Assembly (NCBI RefSeq): GCF_020866905.1
Contig: NZ_JAIVCC010000009.1
Span: forward strand, 186,001 to 250,000
Length of the DNA: 64,000 bases
Origin: Salinimicrobium sediminilitoris
GTDB taxonomy: Bacteria > Bacteroidota > Bacteroidia > Flavobacteriales > Flavobacteriaceae
Direction of reading: 5' to 3'
A program made the position numbers and the translations under genes. The notes under the pieces were generated by a model. It saw only the letters and a list, made by a program, of their open reading frames with translations, was not told where the DNA came from and did not search any database. Of this stretch, positions 26,660-35,125 are shown in pieces. The stretch's first letter is position 1, and the number at the start of each line of letters is the position of its first letter.

Positions 26660-27556
26660 TTATTGTTCTTCAATGACAAAAAAGCCATCATTGCCCTGAG
26701 ACTGGTAAAGGGGCATAAAAATGTACGCATCCCATTCACTTTTTATCTCCTGGCCATTACTTGTTGCAAGTAACTGGCCTTTTTTAATTTTCTGAAAGTT
26801 CTTAAAGCCCGGCTCCATTTTAAAGCTATCTCCTTTTTTGATTTCGTGCCGGTATTTGATCTCAAAAGTCTTTTGAGAAGGAGCATTTTTCTCGGTAAAA
26901 CGTTCCACACATTCGGGATAGCAGGAAACATTCGTCACTTCAAGACCGTTTGCTTCCTTTAAAGCCAGCCATATCATTCCTTCATGGTTTTCAACAGAAG
27001 CCTTGCTGGTGTGTTGGCCTGCTTCAAAGACAAAACCTGTAAGACCGGTTCGGCTCATATAGTGATCTATGGCACCGTAGATAATATCACTAAATCCTCT
27101 CACAATGTAGGTAGGGAATTTGTGGGCCCAGCTATCATTGTCATTCACATCCTGCACAGATATGTAAGGCAAACTATCTGAAGAGGTTGTGTGGCAGTCC
27201 AGAAAATAACGTTTTGAATAATCCTTTTCGGGATACTTTTCAAGGACTTCAATTATTTCATGCATTTCCCTTTGTTCCTGGGTTTCAGGATCGTTGTTCC
27301 TGACATTATCTTCGGTCCAGGTGCGGTTCAGGTCTTCATCAATATACCGCTGTTCCTTTTCCAGGGCAGCTTTATTACCCATTACACCTACAATTCGGCC
27401 GTTGATCTCGGGTTTGGTTTTTTCAAGTTCGGCAAAGACCTTTTTCAAGGCTTGTACCCCGCTGGGTTCATTTCCATGAACCCCGGCAGTGACAAATAAT
27501 AATGGTCCTTTTTTATTGGTGGAGTATTCTCCTATAATTCGGGTGTTATCTTTCAT
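26660..27556 (-). CDS. AstE/AspA-like M14 hydrolase
   Basis: This is a zinc-dependent hydrolase of the succinylglutamate desuccinylase/aspartoacylase branch of M14. The 298-residue product has the zinc site GVHGNEPSG (about 24-32), the substrate-binding region EDLNRTW (about 75-81) and the third ligand in FLDCHTTSSDS (about 121-131). The C-terminal beta domain ends with EWDAYIFMPLYQSQGNDGFF, typical of AstE-like proteins. It is the last gene of a four-gene unit (DUF1704 peptidase, two ATP-grasp ligases, this), 18 bases after the second ligase, so it may hydrolyse an amide that those ligases make. That is inference from context. Confidence 0.88.
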   Translation of the reverse strand: MKDNTRIIGEYSTNKKGPLLFVTAGVHGNEPSGVQALKKVFAELEKTKPEINGRIVGVMGNKAALEKEQRYIDEDLNRTWTEDNVRNNDPETQEQREMHEIIEVLEKYPEKDYSKRYFLDCHTTSSDSLPYISVQDVNDNDSWAHKFPTYIVRGFSDIIYGAIDHYMSRTGLTGFVFEAGQHTSKASVENHEGMIWLALKEANGLEVTNVSCYPECVERFTEKNAPSQKTFEIKYRHEIKKGDSFKMEPGFKNFQKIKKGQLLATSNGQEIKSEWDAYIFMPLYQSQGNDGFFVIEEQ

Positions 27557-27574
27557 TGTATATTTTTTCTGAAG

Positions 27575-28624
27575 TTATGCCATAGTAGCCAACACCTGAT
27601 TGGATATCTGGCCCTTGTACAACTTCTTGTATTCAACTTTCTTTTCAATAGCGTCTATCACTACATCCGAAAAATCGGGGAGTCCTATTTCTCCGAAGTG
27701 ATCCATCCCGCCTGGACTCAGAACATTGATTTCAATGAGCTTGTCTTTGACAATATCAAGTCCTACGAAGAATAAGCCGTCCCTTATTAATTTTGGAGCG
27801 GTTATTTCAATGATCTTTTTCATCTCTTCTGTAAGCGGACTTTTATCGCCTGTACCTCCCTGATTAAAATTACTTCGGAATTCTCCCTCACCGGTCAATC
27901 TCTTGATGATCCCGTAATTACCGTCTTTTTCCATTACACGGCCATTGAGAAGTAATACTCTTACATCTCCATCTTTGGCTGCAGGTAAATATTCCTGGGC
28001 TATAATGTATCCCTGTCCAGAAAGGTTCTCTATGATCTGGTTAAGGTTCTTTTCGTTTTTATCGATAAGGTATACATCTCTACCACCAGAACCTTCAAGA
28101 GGTTTAAGAACCATTTTCTTCTTATGTTTTTCGAAGAATTCCATAACGTCCTCTTTCTTACGGGTAATTATGGAATTTGGTTTTATACTGGCAGGAAGTT
28201 CTTCAAAGTATAGTTTGTCGATAAAAGCATTGGATAGGGCGTAGGCATCATTCAAAACCAGCACTCCTTCCTGTTGCATCATACGCCCAAAAGCAATACC
28301 AGATTGTTCAGCCCATTGGCGGGAAGACCCTTCCTCGGTTGGATTATTCCTTATGAACAGCACATCAAGATCTGTAGCTGTTATTCTTTCTTTTTTAGCT
28401 TTATCTCCCTGGAGGAGTTTAAGGTATTCTTCGGGCGTCTTGGCTTCCATTTTTTTAGGAACGTAGGTAGAATCAATAGAGAGCTCTTCGCCCTGCTTAA
28501 AAAAGAAGTCTCCTACTCCCATTGCATAAACCTCATGCTTACGTTTACGGGCCTCCTGCATAAGGAACACGGTGGTCCCACAGGTTTCAGTTTCAACATT
28601 ATTTACAACAAAACATATTTTCAT
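27575..28624 (-). CDS. GshB-like ATP-grasp ligase (downstream copy)
   Basis: This is a predicted carboxylate-amine ligase with the glutathione synthetase ATP-grasp fold. The 349-residue product has an N-terminal pre-ATP-grasp domain (KICFVVNNVETETCGTTVFL) and the ATP-binding loop LKPLEGSGGRDVYLID (about 173-188). The Mg2+/ATP-binding end is in LFFVGLDIVKDKLIEINVLSPGG (about 296-318). It is paralogous to the gene just upstream (same length, most blocks identical). The family is annotated as glutathione synthase, but no gamma-glutamylcysteine ligase is nearby and there are two copies beside peptidase-like genes, so another peptide substrate is likely. Confidence 0.9.
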   Translation of the reverse strand: MKICFVVNNVETETCGTTVFLMQEARKRKHEVYAMGVGDFFFKQGEELSIDSTYVPKKMEAKTPEEYLKLLQGDKAKKERITATDLDVLFIRNNPTEEGSSRQWAEQSGIAFGRMMQQEGVLVLNDAYALSNAFIDKLYFEELPASIKPNSIITRKKEDVMEFFEKHKKKMVLKPLEGSGGRDVYLIDKNEKNLNQIIENLSGQGYIIAQEYLPAAKDGDVRVLLLNGRVMEKDGNYGIIKRLTGEGEFRSNFNQGGTGDKSPLTEEMKKIIEITAPKLIRDGLFFVGLDIVKDKLIEINVLSPGGMDHFGEIGLPDFSDVVIDAIEKKVEYKKLYKGQISNQVLATMA

Positions 28625-28678
28625 TAATTCTTTGATTTAAGGGATTTCTCCCGGTTTATTATTTTTCTGAATTTTATC

Positions 28679-29728
28679 TTACTCCATTGTGGCCAGCTCT
28701 CTGTTCGATATTCCCGAACCGTAGAGCTTCTTATATTCTACTTTTTTCTCTATGGCTTCAATGATAACATCTGAGAAATTTTCTATACCAATTTTGTGAA
28801 GTCCGTCGATCCCACCGGGACTCAGTACATTGATCTCTATAAGCTTATCCTTTACCACGTCCAGGCCTACAAAAAAGTGTCCGTCCCTTTTTAATTTAGG
28901 TCCGATGATATCCACTATTTTCTGAATTTCCTCTGTGTGTTCGCTGGCTTCAGGGGTAGCGCCCTGTGAAATATTACTGCGGAATTCCCCATCACCACTA
29001 ACTCTTTTAATGATCCCGAACTTTCCGTTCTTTTGAAGGATCTTTCCGTTCAGAAGAAGAACCCGTACATCTCCTTCCTTGGCGGCAGGTAAATACTGCT
29101 GGGCAATTATGTAACCCTGTGCACTAAGGTTTTCAATGATCTGGTTGAGATTTTTCTCATTCTTGTCGATCAGGTAAACACCGCGTCCTCCAGATCCTTC
29201 CAGAGGTTTAAGGATCATTTTCTTCTTATGGTTCTCAAAAAACTCCAGGATTTCCTGTTTATCACGAGTAATAAGAGATGCCGGTTTTACATGGGCAGGT
29301 AACTCCTCAAAATAAAGCTTATCTATAAAAGCATTGGAAAGGGCAAAAGCATCATTAATAACTAAAACTCCCTCCTGTTGAACCATGCGGCCAAACGCCA
29401 CACCAGATTGCTCCGCCCAATGACGCCCAGAATCTTCTTCGGTAGGATTGTTACGAATGAAGAGTACGTCTAACTCTTTTGCTTTAATTTTTTTCATTTT
29501 AGCTTTTTCCCCCTGTAGCATTTCAAGATGTTCTTCAGGATTCCGAAGCTTCAGGCTTTTAGGCAGGGAAGTACTAATAATTGTAAGTGCTTCATTTTGA
29601 GTGAAACTGAAATCACCGACCCCCATAAGATACACTTCATGGTTTCTTTTCCAGGCTTCATGCATTATATAGACCGTGGTTCCTGCACCTTCGGTCTCCA
29701 CACTGTTAACTACAAAACATATCTTCAT
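28679..29728 (-). CDS. GshB-like ATP-grasp ligase (upstream copy)
   Basis: This is the paralogue of the downstream ligase, of equal length (349 residues) and with the same domain order. The ATP loop reads LKPLEGSGGRGVYLID, where the second copy has Asp in place of the third loop Gly. The metal-binding end is HFFVGLDVVKDKLIEINVLSPGG. Differences concentrate in the N-terminal substrate-side region (VNSVETEGAGTTVYIM against VNNVETETCGTTVFLM) and in the loop after SQGATPEASEHTEE, which suggests different acceptors. Its ATG overlaps the stop of the DUF1704 gene by 4 bases, so translation is probably coupled. Confidence 0.9.
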   Translation of the reverse strand: MKICFVVNSVETEGAGTTVYIMHEAWKRNHEVYLMGVGDFSFTQNEALTIISTSLPKSLKLRNPEEHLEMLQGEKAKMKKIKAKELDVLFIRNNPTEEDSGRHWAEQSGVAFGRMVQQEGVLVINDAFALSNAFIDKLYFEELPAHVKPASLITRDKQEILEFFENHKKKMILKPLEGSGGRGVYLIDKNEKNLNQIIENLSAQGYIIAQQYLPAAKEGDVRVLLLNGKILQKNGKFGIIKRVSGDGEFRSNISQGATPEASEHTEEIQKIVDIIGPKLKRDGHFFVGLDVVKDKLIEINVLSPGGIDGLHKIGIENFSDVIIEAIEKKVEYKKLYGSGISNRELATME

Positions 29729-31611
29729 GCATTAATTAATTTGGAAAGGGGGATTCCCTCCCTGATTTGACTTAGTTTTTTTCGGGTTTCTTCGGTATGA
29801 AGATATCTTGGGGTAAGTTTCACGGGGGAAAGTACTCGCCTTTCATTCAATTCACTGATAATTGGCATGTGCTCAAGGGCAAATTTCCCTGTGAGCAGGG
29901 GAGCTAATTCTCCACCTTCTTCCAGGTGTTTTTTGAGTTGCACCAGTCCTTTTAAATATGAAATATCTTTTGTAAAACCACCTCCCTGCATTATTCTGGA
30001 GGTAATATTAAAAGCACGCTGTGGTTTAAAATTATAATCTTTATTGAGCAGCCGGAAGATCTCCTTGAAATCTGCCCCGTGCATGCGGGCCGAAGCTGCG
30101 ACTACCCGGCCGGCCAGGGTTCGCATCCTGTTGCCGGTAAGCCCGCCAACGAGGTATTCCGATAGAACAGCAAGCCCTTCCTGCAGGGTATCATAATCTG
30201 TAAGGCCTATGGATAATAATTTTAAAGGCTGTTGATTCCCATTATAATAAGTGAGGACATGGGTTCCTATTTCGTGCTGGATCAATGCTTTAGTTTCATT
30301 TGCATTGAGTTTGTAATCACTTGGCAAATAAAGTTCTCCCCTGGAAACCATAAGGATATTCACATCATCACGAATGTGGACCTTACTGGAAAAATTTTCG
30401 TCCTGTTCCCTGAAGTAATCAAACTCCTTATTTGCCAGTACCCTAAAATCTTCTGCTTTCATAATGCTTTCAAAAGCATGATCTTCCTTCTCAGGAACTT
30501 CTTTTAAGATAGTTTCAGCTTCATGTTGCAGATCATTGCTAATTTTTCCAAACAGCATCATACTGTTGTAGAAAAAATTATCTGAGCCTCTGTCGCTAAG
30601 CATACTTATCTGTAGATCTAGCTCTTCACGTTTTTCCCTGAAGATATAGGAGAGGGCGGGATCATCAATTTCCTCCAGTTTGAGATTATAAAGTCTTCGT
30701 TTTAGAACATCTGGATCAAATGGTATAAGCCGGTAATGATAGTTGAGTACCTTTTCATAATTACTTTCGAAAAATGTGTCTTTGATCTGCCGTATGTTGG
30801 CAGGGGAAACCAACCACAGGAACTGGTAAGAAGTTTCTATTTCGGCCAGCTGCCGGTCAATTTCCCTAACTTTATTTTGAAGGTTTTTTTGCCCCAGAGC
30901 TCTGTAGCTCTTGACTCCGCTGGAGGTTTGGATTCTAATGAACTGAAATATTGTTTTGTGAAGGGCAACTACAAAATCATCTTTAAAGCTTCTAAAGAAA
31001 ACCGGGTAGTCTTCTCCTTCCTTGCTGCGGTAGACGGGCGGCACCTCAATTCCCAGCAGTAAACATCCGGAAGCTTTTAACTGTTCCAGGTTTAAAAGAG
31101 GTTTCTTCCCTTCTGGTTGTCTTTCCAGAGTATCCTGCACTTCGGAAGATCCAAGTTGCAAAGCCCTGTATCCTGAATCAACGTCATCCAGTTCTTCCTG
31201 TAAAACTTTAATTGTGGTGGAAAGTTTTTCTGCAGGACCCTTAATTTTAAATTTTCGACTCTCCGGGGCTCCTGCAAAAACCTCAATGATCAAAAAGGAT
31301 TTAAATTTTGAGGACATGGCTTCACTAAGGCAAAACATGAGCCGTTGGTATCCTTCAAAATCCTTGTTTCCTATAATTAGAAAGGAAGCTTCACTCAAAA
31401 TAAGACGCACGGTAGCGCGGTCTTTTCCCTTTTCTATATCCTCATCTTCGTTTCTGTAAATAACAAGGTAGGGGAGTTCATCACTCATATGAAGGAAACC
31501 ACCCCCCGGTAAATGCTTTTCAATCTCGCATTTCTCCTGGAGTTCTTCTACTATTTTTTCAATAGAAATTTCACTAAAAGCCTGTGGTTCATTAGATGTA
31601 CTTACTGCCAT
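29725..31611 (-). CDS. DUF1704/QEGLA-motif metallopeptidase-like protein
   Basis: This is the lead gene of the ATP-grasp operon. The 628-residue product has a long N-terminal region (about 1-380) of unknown role and a C-terminal zinc-peptidase-like domain with HEIGTH (about 446-451) and the signature QEGLAVLSEYLVGG (about 476-489). The family is usually listed as a flavohemoglobin-expression-modulating QEGLA protein. The same HEIGTH plus EGLA arrangement defines the MATCAP tubulin tyrosine carboxypeptidases of eukaryotes, so a carboxypeptidase acting on a peptide tail is a reasonable hypothesis. No signal peptide is present. The 348-base spacer before it probably holds its promoter. Confidence 0.88.
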   Translation of the reverse strand: MAVSTSNEPQAFSEISIEKIVEELQEKCEIEKHLPGGGFLHMSDELPYLVIYRNEDEDIEKGKDRATVRLILSEASFLIIGNKDFEGYQRLMFCLSEAMSSKFKSFLIIEVFAGAPESRKFKIKGPAEKLSTTIKVLQEELDDVDSGYRALQLGSSEVQDTLERQPEGKKPLLNLEQLKASGCLLLGIEVPPVYRSKEGEDYPVFFRSFKDDFVVALHKTIFQFIRIQTSSGVKSYRALGQKNLQNKVREIDRQLAEIETSYQFLWLVSPANIRQIKDTFFESNYEKVLNYHYRLIPFDPDVLKRRLYNLKLEEIDDPALSYIFREKREELDLQISMLSDRGSDNFFYNSMMLFGKISNDLQHEAETILKEVPEKEDHAFESIMKAEDFRVLANKEFDYFREQDENFSSKVHIRDDVNILMVSRGELYLPSDYKLNANETKALIQHEIGTHVLTYYNGNQQPLKLLSIGLTDYDTLQEGLAVLSEYLVGGLTGNRMRTLAGRVVAASARMHGADFKEIFRLLNKDYNFKPQRAFNITSRIMQGGGFTKDISYLKGLVQLKKHLEEGGELAPLLTGKFALEHMPIISELNERRVLSPVKLTPRYLHTEETRKKLSQIREGIPLSKLINA

Positions 31612-31917
31612 AAAATTTTTTGCTTTTTTTGAGGAATGTGAAAGCCTGTAAATTGACCTGTACTTCCTTTAAAAATGCTCATTAGTAAATTTAAAATATT
31701 CAGAAGTTCTGGTATAATTATGCTTATCCAATTAGCTGAAGTTTAGGAAAGATTTAATAGTACTTTTGGAAAACCACAGGGGATGCTTCTTCGTGAAGAA
31801 GACCAGAAAACCGAATAGAAAAACCTTGAATTAACGAGGTAGACAAAAAATAAAATTTAATAAATTACTGAAGTCTTTCTACTTATAAAAAATGAGAGAA
31901 TTAAATATTTTTTTTGC
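31612..31917. other. Non-coding spacer upstream of the DUF1704 operon
   Basis: There is no coding frame here that I can support. It is AT-rich and must hold the minus-strand promoter of the DUF1704 operon, but no clear TAnnTTTG box at a convincing place is visible on that strand. Confidence 0.5.
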
Positions 31918-31947
31918 TTGTCTTTTTTAAAAACCTCATTATATTTG
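31918..31947 (+). promoter_or_regulatory. Promoter of the tRNA-Arg gene
   Basis: TTG at 31918-31920 and TATATTTG (31940-31947, matching TAnnTTTG) are separated by 19 bases, the Bacteroidota -33/-7 arrangement, and lie 12 bases before the tRNA. Confidence 0.75.
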
Positions 31948-31959
31948 CACCGCTTTAAT

Positions 31960-32033
31960 GGTCGCGTAGCTCAGTTGGATAGAGCATCTGCCTTCTAAGC
32001 AGACGGTCAGAGGTTCGAATCCTCTCGCGATCA
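31960..32033 (+). tRNA. tRNA-Arg (anticodon TCT)
   Basis: The 74-base cloverleaf is complete. The 7-bp acceptor stem pairs GGTCGCG (31960-31966) with CGCGATC (32026-32032), with one G-T pair. The D arm is GCTC...GAGC, the anticodon stem CTGCC/GGCAG-type carries loop TTCTAAG, and the T arm is AGAGG-TTCGAAT-CCTCT. The anticodon TCT reads AGA/AGG. CCA is not encoded. A terminator follows at once. A short open frame antisense to the tRNA is an artefact. Confidence 0.97.
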
Positions 32034-32037
32034 CAGA

Positions 32038-32064
32038 AACCCCTCTTTTCCAGAGGGGTTTTTT
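32038..32064 (+). terminator. Rho-independent terminator after tRNA-Arg
   Basis: AACCCCTCT (32038-32046) pairs with AGAGGGGTT (32052-32060), followed by TTTT. Confidence 0.88.
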
Positions 32065-32386
32065 GTTGTCTTAAAATACCATCTACACATTTATCCTTAT
32101 CCCTTGAATTTATTGGGATATCTTTAGAAAGGTATAAAATAAATATAAATGTTTTTCCGTAGTTGTAACCGTAAAAACCGCTGACCTGGATAAAAAAAAT
32201 TGTATTCGGAGTCATGTTTTTTTAGGATTACGCACACTTTACGCACACTTTTCTTTTTTTAACTTTCATTTATATTTTTTGAGTTCAATTACCCGCGAAT
32301 GTTACCAATCTCATTTAGAAATATGGAAGGGAAGGAGACCTACAGGTAAATTACATATTGCCGACCTTGCGGCAAAAATCAGAAGG
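32065..32386. other. Non-coding, probably decayed region after tRNA-Arg
   Basis: No gene can be supported. Apart from the tandem 11-bp repeat, a plus-strand open stretch of about 48 codons near 32281-32430 has no recognisable similarity and no good start. The position after a tRNA suggests scars of past integration. Confidence 0.45.
32228..32249. repeat. Tandem 11-bp direct repeat near tRNA-Arg
   Basis: TTACGCACACT occurs twice in immediate succession (32228-32238, 32239-32249), 195 bases after the tRNA and just outside a decayed restriction-modification gene. It could be part of an old attachment or recombinase-binding site; there is no second copy elsewhere in the window that I can see. 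Confidence 0.6.
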
Positions 32387-32823
32387 TCAAAAAATACTTT
32401 GTCTTCTTTTACCTTCAGTTACAAATAATTGATCCACAATAATCTTCTGATAATGAAGAATGTCTTCAAAACTTAACGTCCTGTCCTTCCTGTCTTTTAG
32501 TCATTTTTGAGCAGGTTAATAGCCGACAATGTAGAATTCCCAGGCTACTTCTGGAACATTGTCAAAATACTGCACATCGTTAATCCAAACTTTTCCGAAT
32601 TTTTTCTTCCTCACTGGTGAGTTCGAAACCCGGACTGGTTTTGGTGATCTTCCTCGTGATCTTGTTGTCCCCGCCCTCAGGATAAGTTGTAATAGAATCT
32701 TCAAAGACCGGACTTTTCAGCAAATGAATTTCTCGCAATTCACCAACCAGCTTCACCAGCTGCCAGAATTTCTCCTGATCTGCCGGATAAGGCAACCGCG
32801 GAAAATCTATTTTTAAAATTGTT
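32387..32823 (-). pseudogene. C-terminal remnant of a type ISP restriction-modification enzyme
   Basis: Read on the minus strand, the fragment matches the C-terminal end of large single-chain type ISP/IIG restriction-modification proteins. KIDFPRLPYPADQEKFWQLV leads to ELREIHLLKSPVFEDSITTY, then SPGFEL. After a one-base frameshift in an A6 run (32600-32605) it continues as KVWINDVQYFDNVPEVAWEF. The frame then meets TAA (where Gln is expected, before PAQK) and TGA (where Trp is expected, before LKDRK) and goes on with TLSFEDILHYQKIIVDQLFV. About 140 codons remain of more than 1,000. The upstream end runs into the 3' end of the DUF2490 gene, so the rest was deleted. Confidence 0.82.
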
Positions 32824-33499
32824 TAGATTGTAAAGCATAATTTATTCCGGTGACAATGAAAAATTCATGAGCCAAGTCGCCCGCATAATCCTCCATTCTG
32901 TATTCAAAACCAAGCTCCAGTTCAATATTTTTAAGAGAGGAATTTTCCAAACCAATTGAAAACCTTTGTTCTGCTTCAGGTTTTAACTGGCTTGAAATGG
33001 CATACAGGGCTTCAGTTTCAATTCCAAAGGATAGATATTGATTAATGGGTGCTGAATATGCTAATTCATACCTGATTCGATGTATAATATTTTCCCTGAA
33101 CCGCTGTTCGAGCCTAAATCTATGCGAGAAAGAAAGATTGACAGGTTCCAGTTCCAGCTGTTCAATAATCCTGAACTCATCTGTTTCAGAAGAATCAAAA
33201 ATATCTGTAAAACGATATCTGAGTCCCAGGCTAAAAATCGTAGATTTGCTGGTTGCGTAATTTGTAAAAAGATTCAGTTCAAGGTGTTCATGTTGATAAC
33301 CGAAAATTTTTTCGCCGTCAAATGTTTCCTGAAGCATTCCGCGGCTACCAACGCCTACATCTAATGACGATTTCCCTTCTGCAGGAATTGAAAGCCCAAC
33401 CTCATTCTCAAGAAAGTAAGACTTTGGATTTTGAGAATAGACAAGATTGCTTCCTAAAGTGGAAAAGAGTAGGAGGATAAGAAGTTTAAATTTTGTCAT
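32813..33499 (-). CDS. DUF2490-like outer-membrane beta-barrel protein
   Basis: The 228-residue product has an N-terminal signal peptide (about residues 1-22, ending VYS-Q) and then alternating polar/hydrophobic strands, many ending in aromatic residues. Examples are HLELNLFTNYATSK, FSLGLRYRFTD, HRIRYELAYSAP, ELELGFEYRMEDYA and the last strand FFIVTGINYALQSKQF, consistent with a small outer-membrane barrel. DUF2490 members are common in Bacteroidota and have no assigned function. Its 3' end overlaps the restriction-modification remnant. Confidence 0.8.
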   Translation of the reverse strand: MTKFKLLILLLFSTLGSNLVYSQNPKSYFLENEVGLSIPAEGKSSLDVGVGSRGMLQETFDGEKIFGYQHEHLELNLFTNYATSKSTIFSLGLRYRFTDIFDSSETDEFRIIEQLELEPVNLSFSHRFRLEQRFRENIIHRIRYELAYSAPINQYLSFGIETEALYAISSQLKPEAEQRFSIGLENSSLKNIELELGFEYRMEDYAGDLAHEFFIVTGINYALQSKQF

Positions 33500-33517
33500 T
33501 AAATCTATTCAGATATT

Positions 33518-34231
33518 TCACTTTTTGTTTTTTCTCTTCTTCTTGTCCCAGTACACATAAAGTCCGAACAGGACCAAACTCACCAAGGAGCCCCACAGCA
33601 ATCCACTTTTTAAAGCATCTGTGCTTTTCCCAATAATAGCAATAAATAGAGTTAATGGCGCTATACCCACCAGGGTGGCTCCTATAAATTTCCAGTAGCC
33701 CATCTTGAGGATCCCGGCCACAAAACTAATTGCGTCATTGGAAAGAAAGGGATTGAGTCGGGTTACGATAACCGCCCAAAAACCGTAATCGTCAATAAAA
33801 TAACTGATCTTTTTTTCATTCTTATGGCCAATGAGTTTTTCCACAATGACGGGACCAAAATATCTTCCAATAAAATATCCAACCGAAGAGGCTGAAAATA
33901 CTGCTGCAAGGATGATAAAGCTGCCCCAAACCGGCCCATAAGCGAGCACAGAAACGACCATCAAAAGAATTGTAGGGATCACCAGCAGAAACATTTGTGC
34001 GATCATGGCTAGAATTAGTACTACAGGACCAAACCAACCAAAATCTGCAACCCAGGCCTGGATTCTGGCTTCATCATCACTCGTGAGCACATTCCAGGCT
34101 TCAGAAAGCCAGGCCTGCACCCCGGGAATAACGAAATATGCAAGAACAAGAGATATAACTATAACAGCCGAAATATAAAGCGGAAGCTTACTCTGCTTTA
34201 CAGACGCTGTTTCAATTGACTGTTTTTCCAT
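33518..34231 (-). CDS. TVP38/TMEM64-family (VTT domain) membrane protein
   Basis: This is an inner-membrane protein of 237 residues with about six hydrophobic helices. The VTT core is visible in GPVWGSFIILAAVFSASSVG followed by YFIGRYFG and then GFWAVIVTRLNPFLSNDAIS (about 150-170). It is related to DedA proteins. Family members are linked to lipid scrambling or membrane homeostasis; the substrate here is unknown. It has a basic C-terminus (KKKRKNKK). The spacer to the next gene upstream is 36 bases, so it may be in one transcript with the SdiA-regulated-like lipoprotein gene. Confidence 0.9.
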   Translation of the reverse strand: MEKQSIETASVKQSKLPLYISAVIVISLVLAYFVIPGVQAWLSEAWNVLTSDDEARIQAWVADFGWFGPVVLILAMIAQMFLLVIPTILLMVVSVLAYGPVWGSFIILAAVFSASSVGYFIGRYFGPVIVEKLIGHKNEKKISYFIDDYGFWAVIVTRLNPFLSNDAISFVAGILKMGYWKFIGATLVGIAPLTLFIAIIGKSTDALKSGLLWGSLVSLVLFGLYVYWDKKKRKNKK

Positions 34232-34267
34232 AGGGGGTTAATTATTAATTTTTTTTTGAAATATTTT

Positions 34268-35119
34268 TCAATTCCGGTTGAGGGACACTTTTAGAATACT
34301 GGCGGGTCCATCCTCGGCTTCATTTGAAATGTAGAGTTCTCCCTCAGGATTAAATGTGAGGCCTTCAGGGTTACCAAAATCTTTAAGCTTTAACATGAAA
34401 AGTTCTTTGGGCCTGCCGTCATTTTCGGTTATCAAGAGCTTTGGACGGGTGCCGTCAAGGATGAAAAATTCTCCGGTAATAGGGTGGATGTTCATTTCTC
34501 CCGGAGTAAATTTTTCTGAAAACTTTTCATCTACATTTTTAAAAATAGGATCTGAAAGATCGATGCTGAAAAATGCATTTTCGTCTGAAGCTTTCTTGTT
34601 AAGGTTAAAAGCGAAGACTTCTTTATATTCATCACAATTCTTTCTCTCCTTCACTGCCAGCAGGAGGCGGTCGTTTGCAGGATCGGCACACAGCCCTTCA
34701 ATATTGATCCCAGGAAGCTGACTAATATTGGTAACATGTCTCTGTACCTGAGGATCTTTTCCCAAATAATCTGAAACTTCCAATATGATTCCGTCACTGC
34801 GCAACACATAAGCATCTTTTTCAACTACCGCTATGCCTTCATAATCTCCGCCGTTTCCAAATTCAATTTCTTCTTCAATCTTAGAATCTTTTAGGTTGTA
34901 AAGGAAAATTATGCCATCTTCATCCTGCACACAGGCAATACGATTGTCTCCAATCCATGCAATCCCTGATACTTCATTTAAAGCTTTGGGTAGCTCCCAT
35001 TTTTCAAGAATCTCGTACCGAAAAGTCTCATGCTGCAGTTCCGAAGCTTTTCCCTTGCATGCACTAATTGTCAGTACTCCGCCAATCAAAATCAGTATTC
35101 CAAAAATGACCTTTTTCAT
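34268..35119 (-). CDS. SdiA-regulated-domain lipoprotein
   Basis: The 283-residue product has a lipoprotein signal with Cys at about residue 21 (TISAC). The body is beta-propeller-like with repeated blades such as LNEVSGIAWIGDNRIACVQD, GGDYEGIAVVEKDAYVL, NIEGLCADPANDRLLLAV and NPEGLTFNPEGELYISNEAE. This matches the SdiA-regulated/phytase-like propeller proteins. It is expected in the periplasm, attached to a membrane. The role is unknown; SdiA-regulated is only a family name and does not imply quorum sensing here. It lies 6 bases after the PepSY-like gene. Confidence 0.86.
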   Translation of the reverse strand: MKKVIFGILILIGGVLTISACKGKASELQHETFRYEILEKWELPKALNEVSGIAWIGDNRIACVQDEDGIIFLYNLKDSKIEEEIEFGNGGDYEGIAVVEKDAYVLRSDGIILEVSDYLGKDPQVQRHVTNISQLPGINIEGLCADPANDRLLLAVKERKNCDEYKEVFAFNLNKKASDENAFFSIDLSDPIFKNVDEKFSEKFTPGEMNIHPITGEFFILDGTRPKLLITENDGRPKELFMLKLKDFGNPEGLTFNPEGELYISNEAEDGPASILKVSLNRN

Positions 35120-35125
35120 AGTTCT

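Noticed and set aside
27575-29728. Calling the two ligases glutathione synthetases outright
   Set aside because: The fold fits, but two copies next to peptidase-like genes and no gamma-glutamylcysteine ligase make the substrate uncertain.
31955-32215. Minus-strand 86-codon frame over the tRNA-Arg gene
   Set aside because: It is the antisense of the tRNA and its terminator; such frames are known annotation artefacts.
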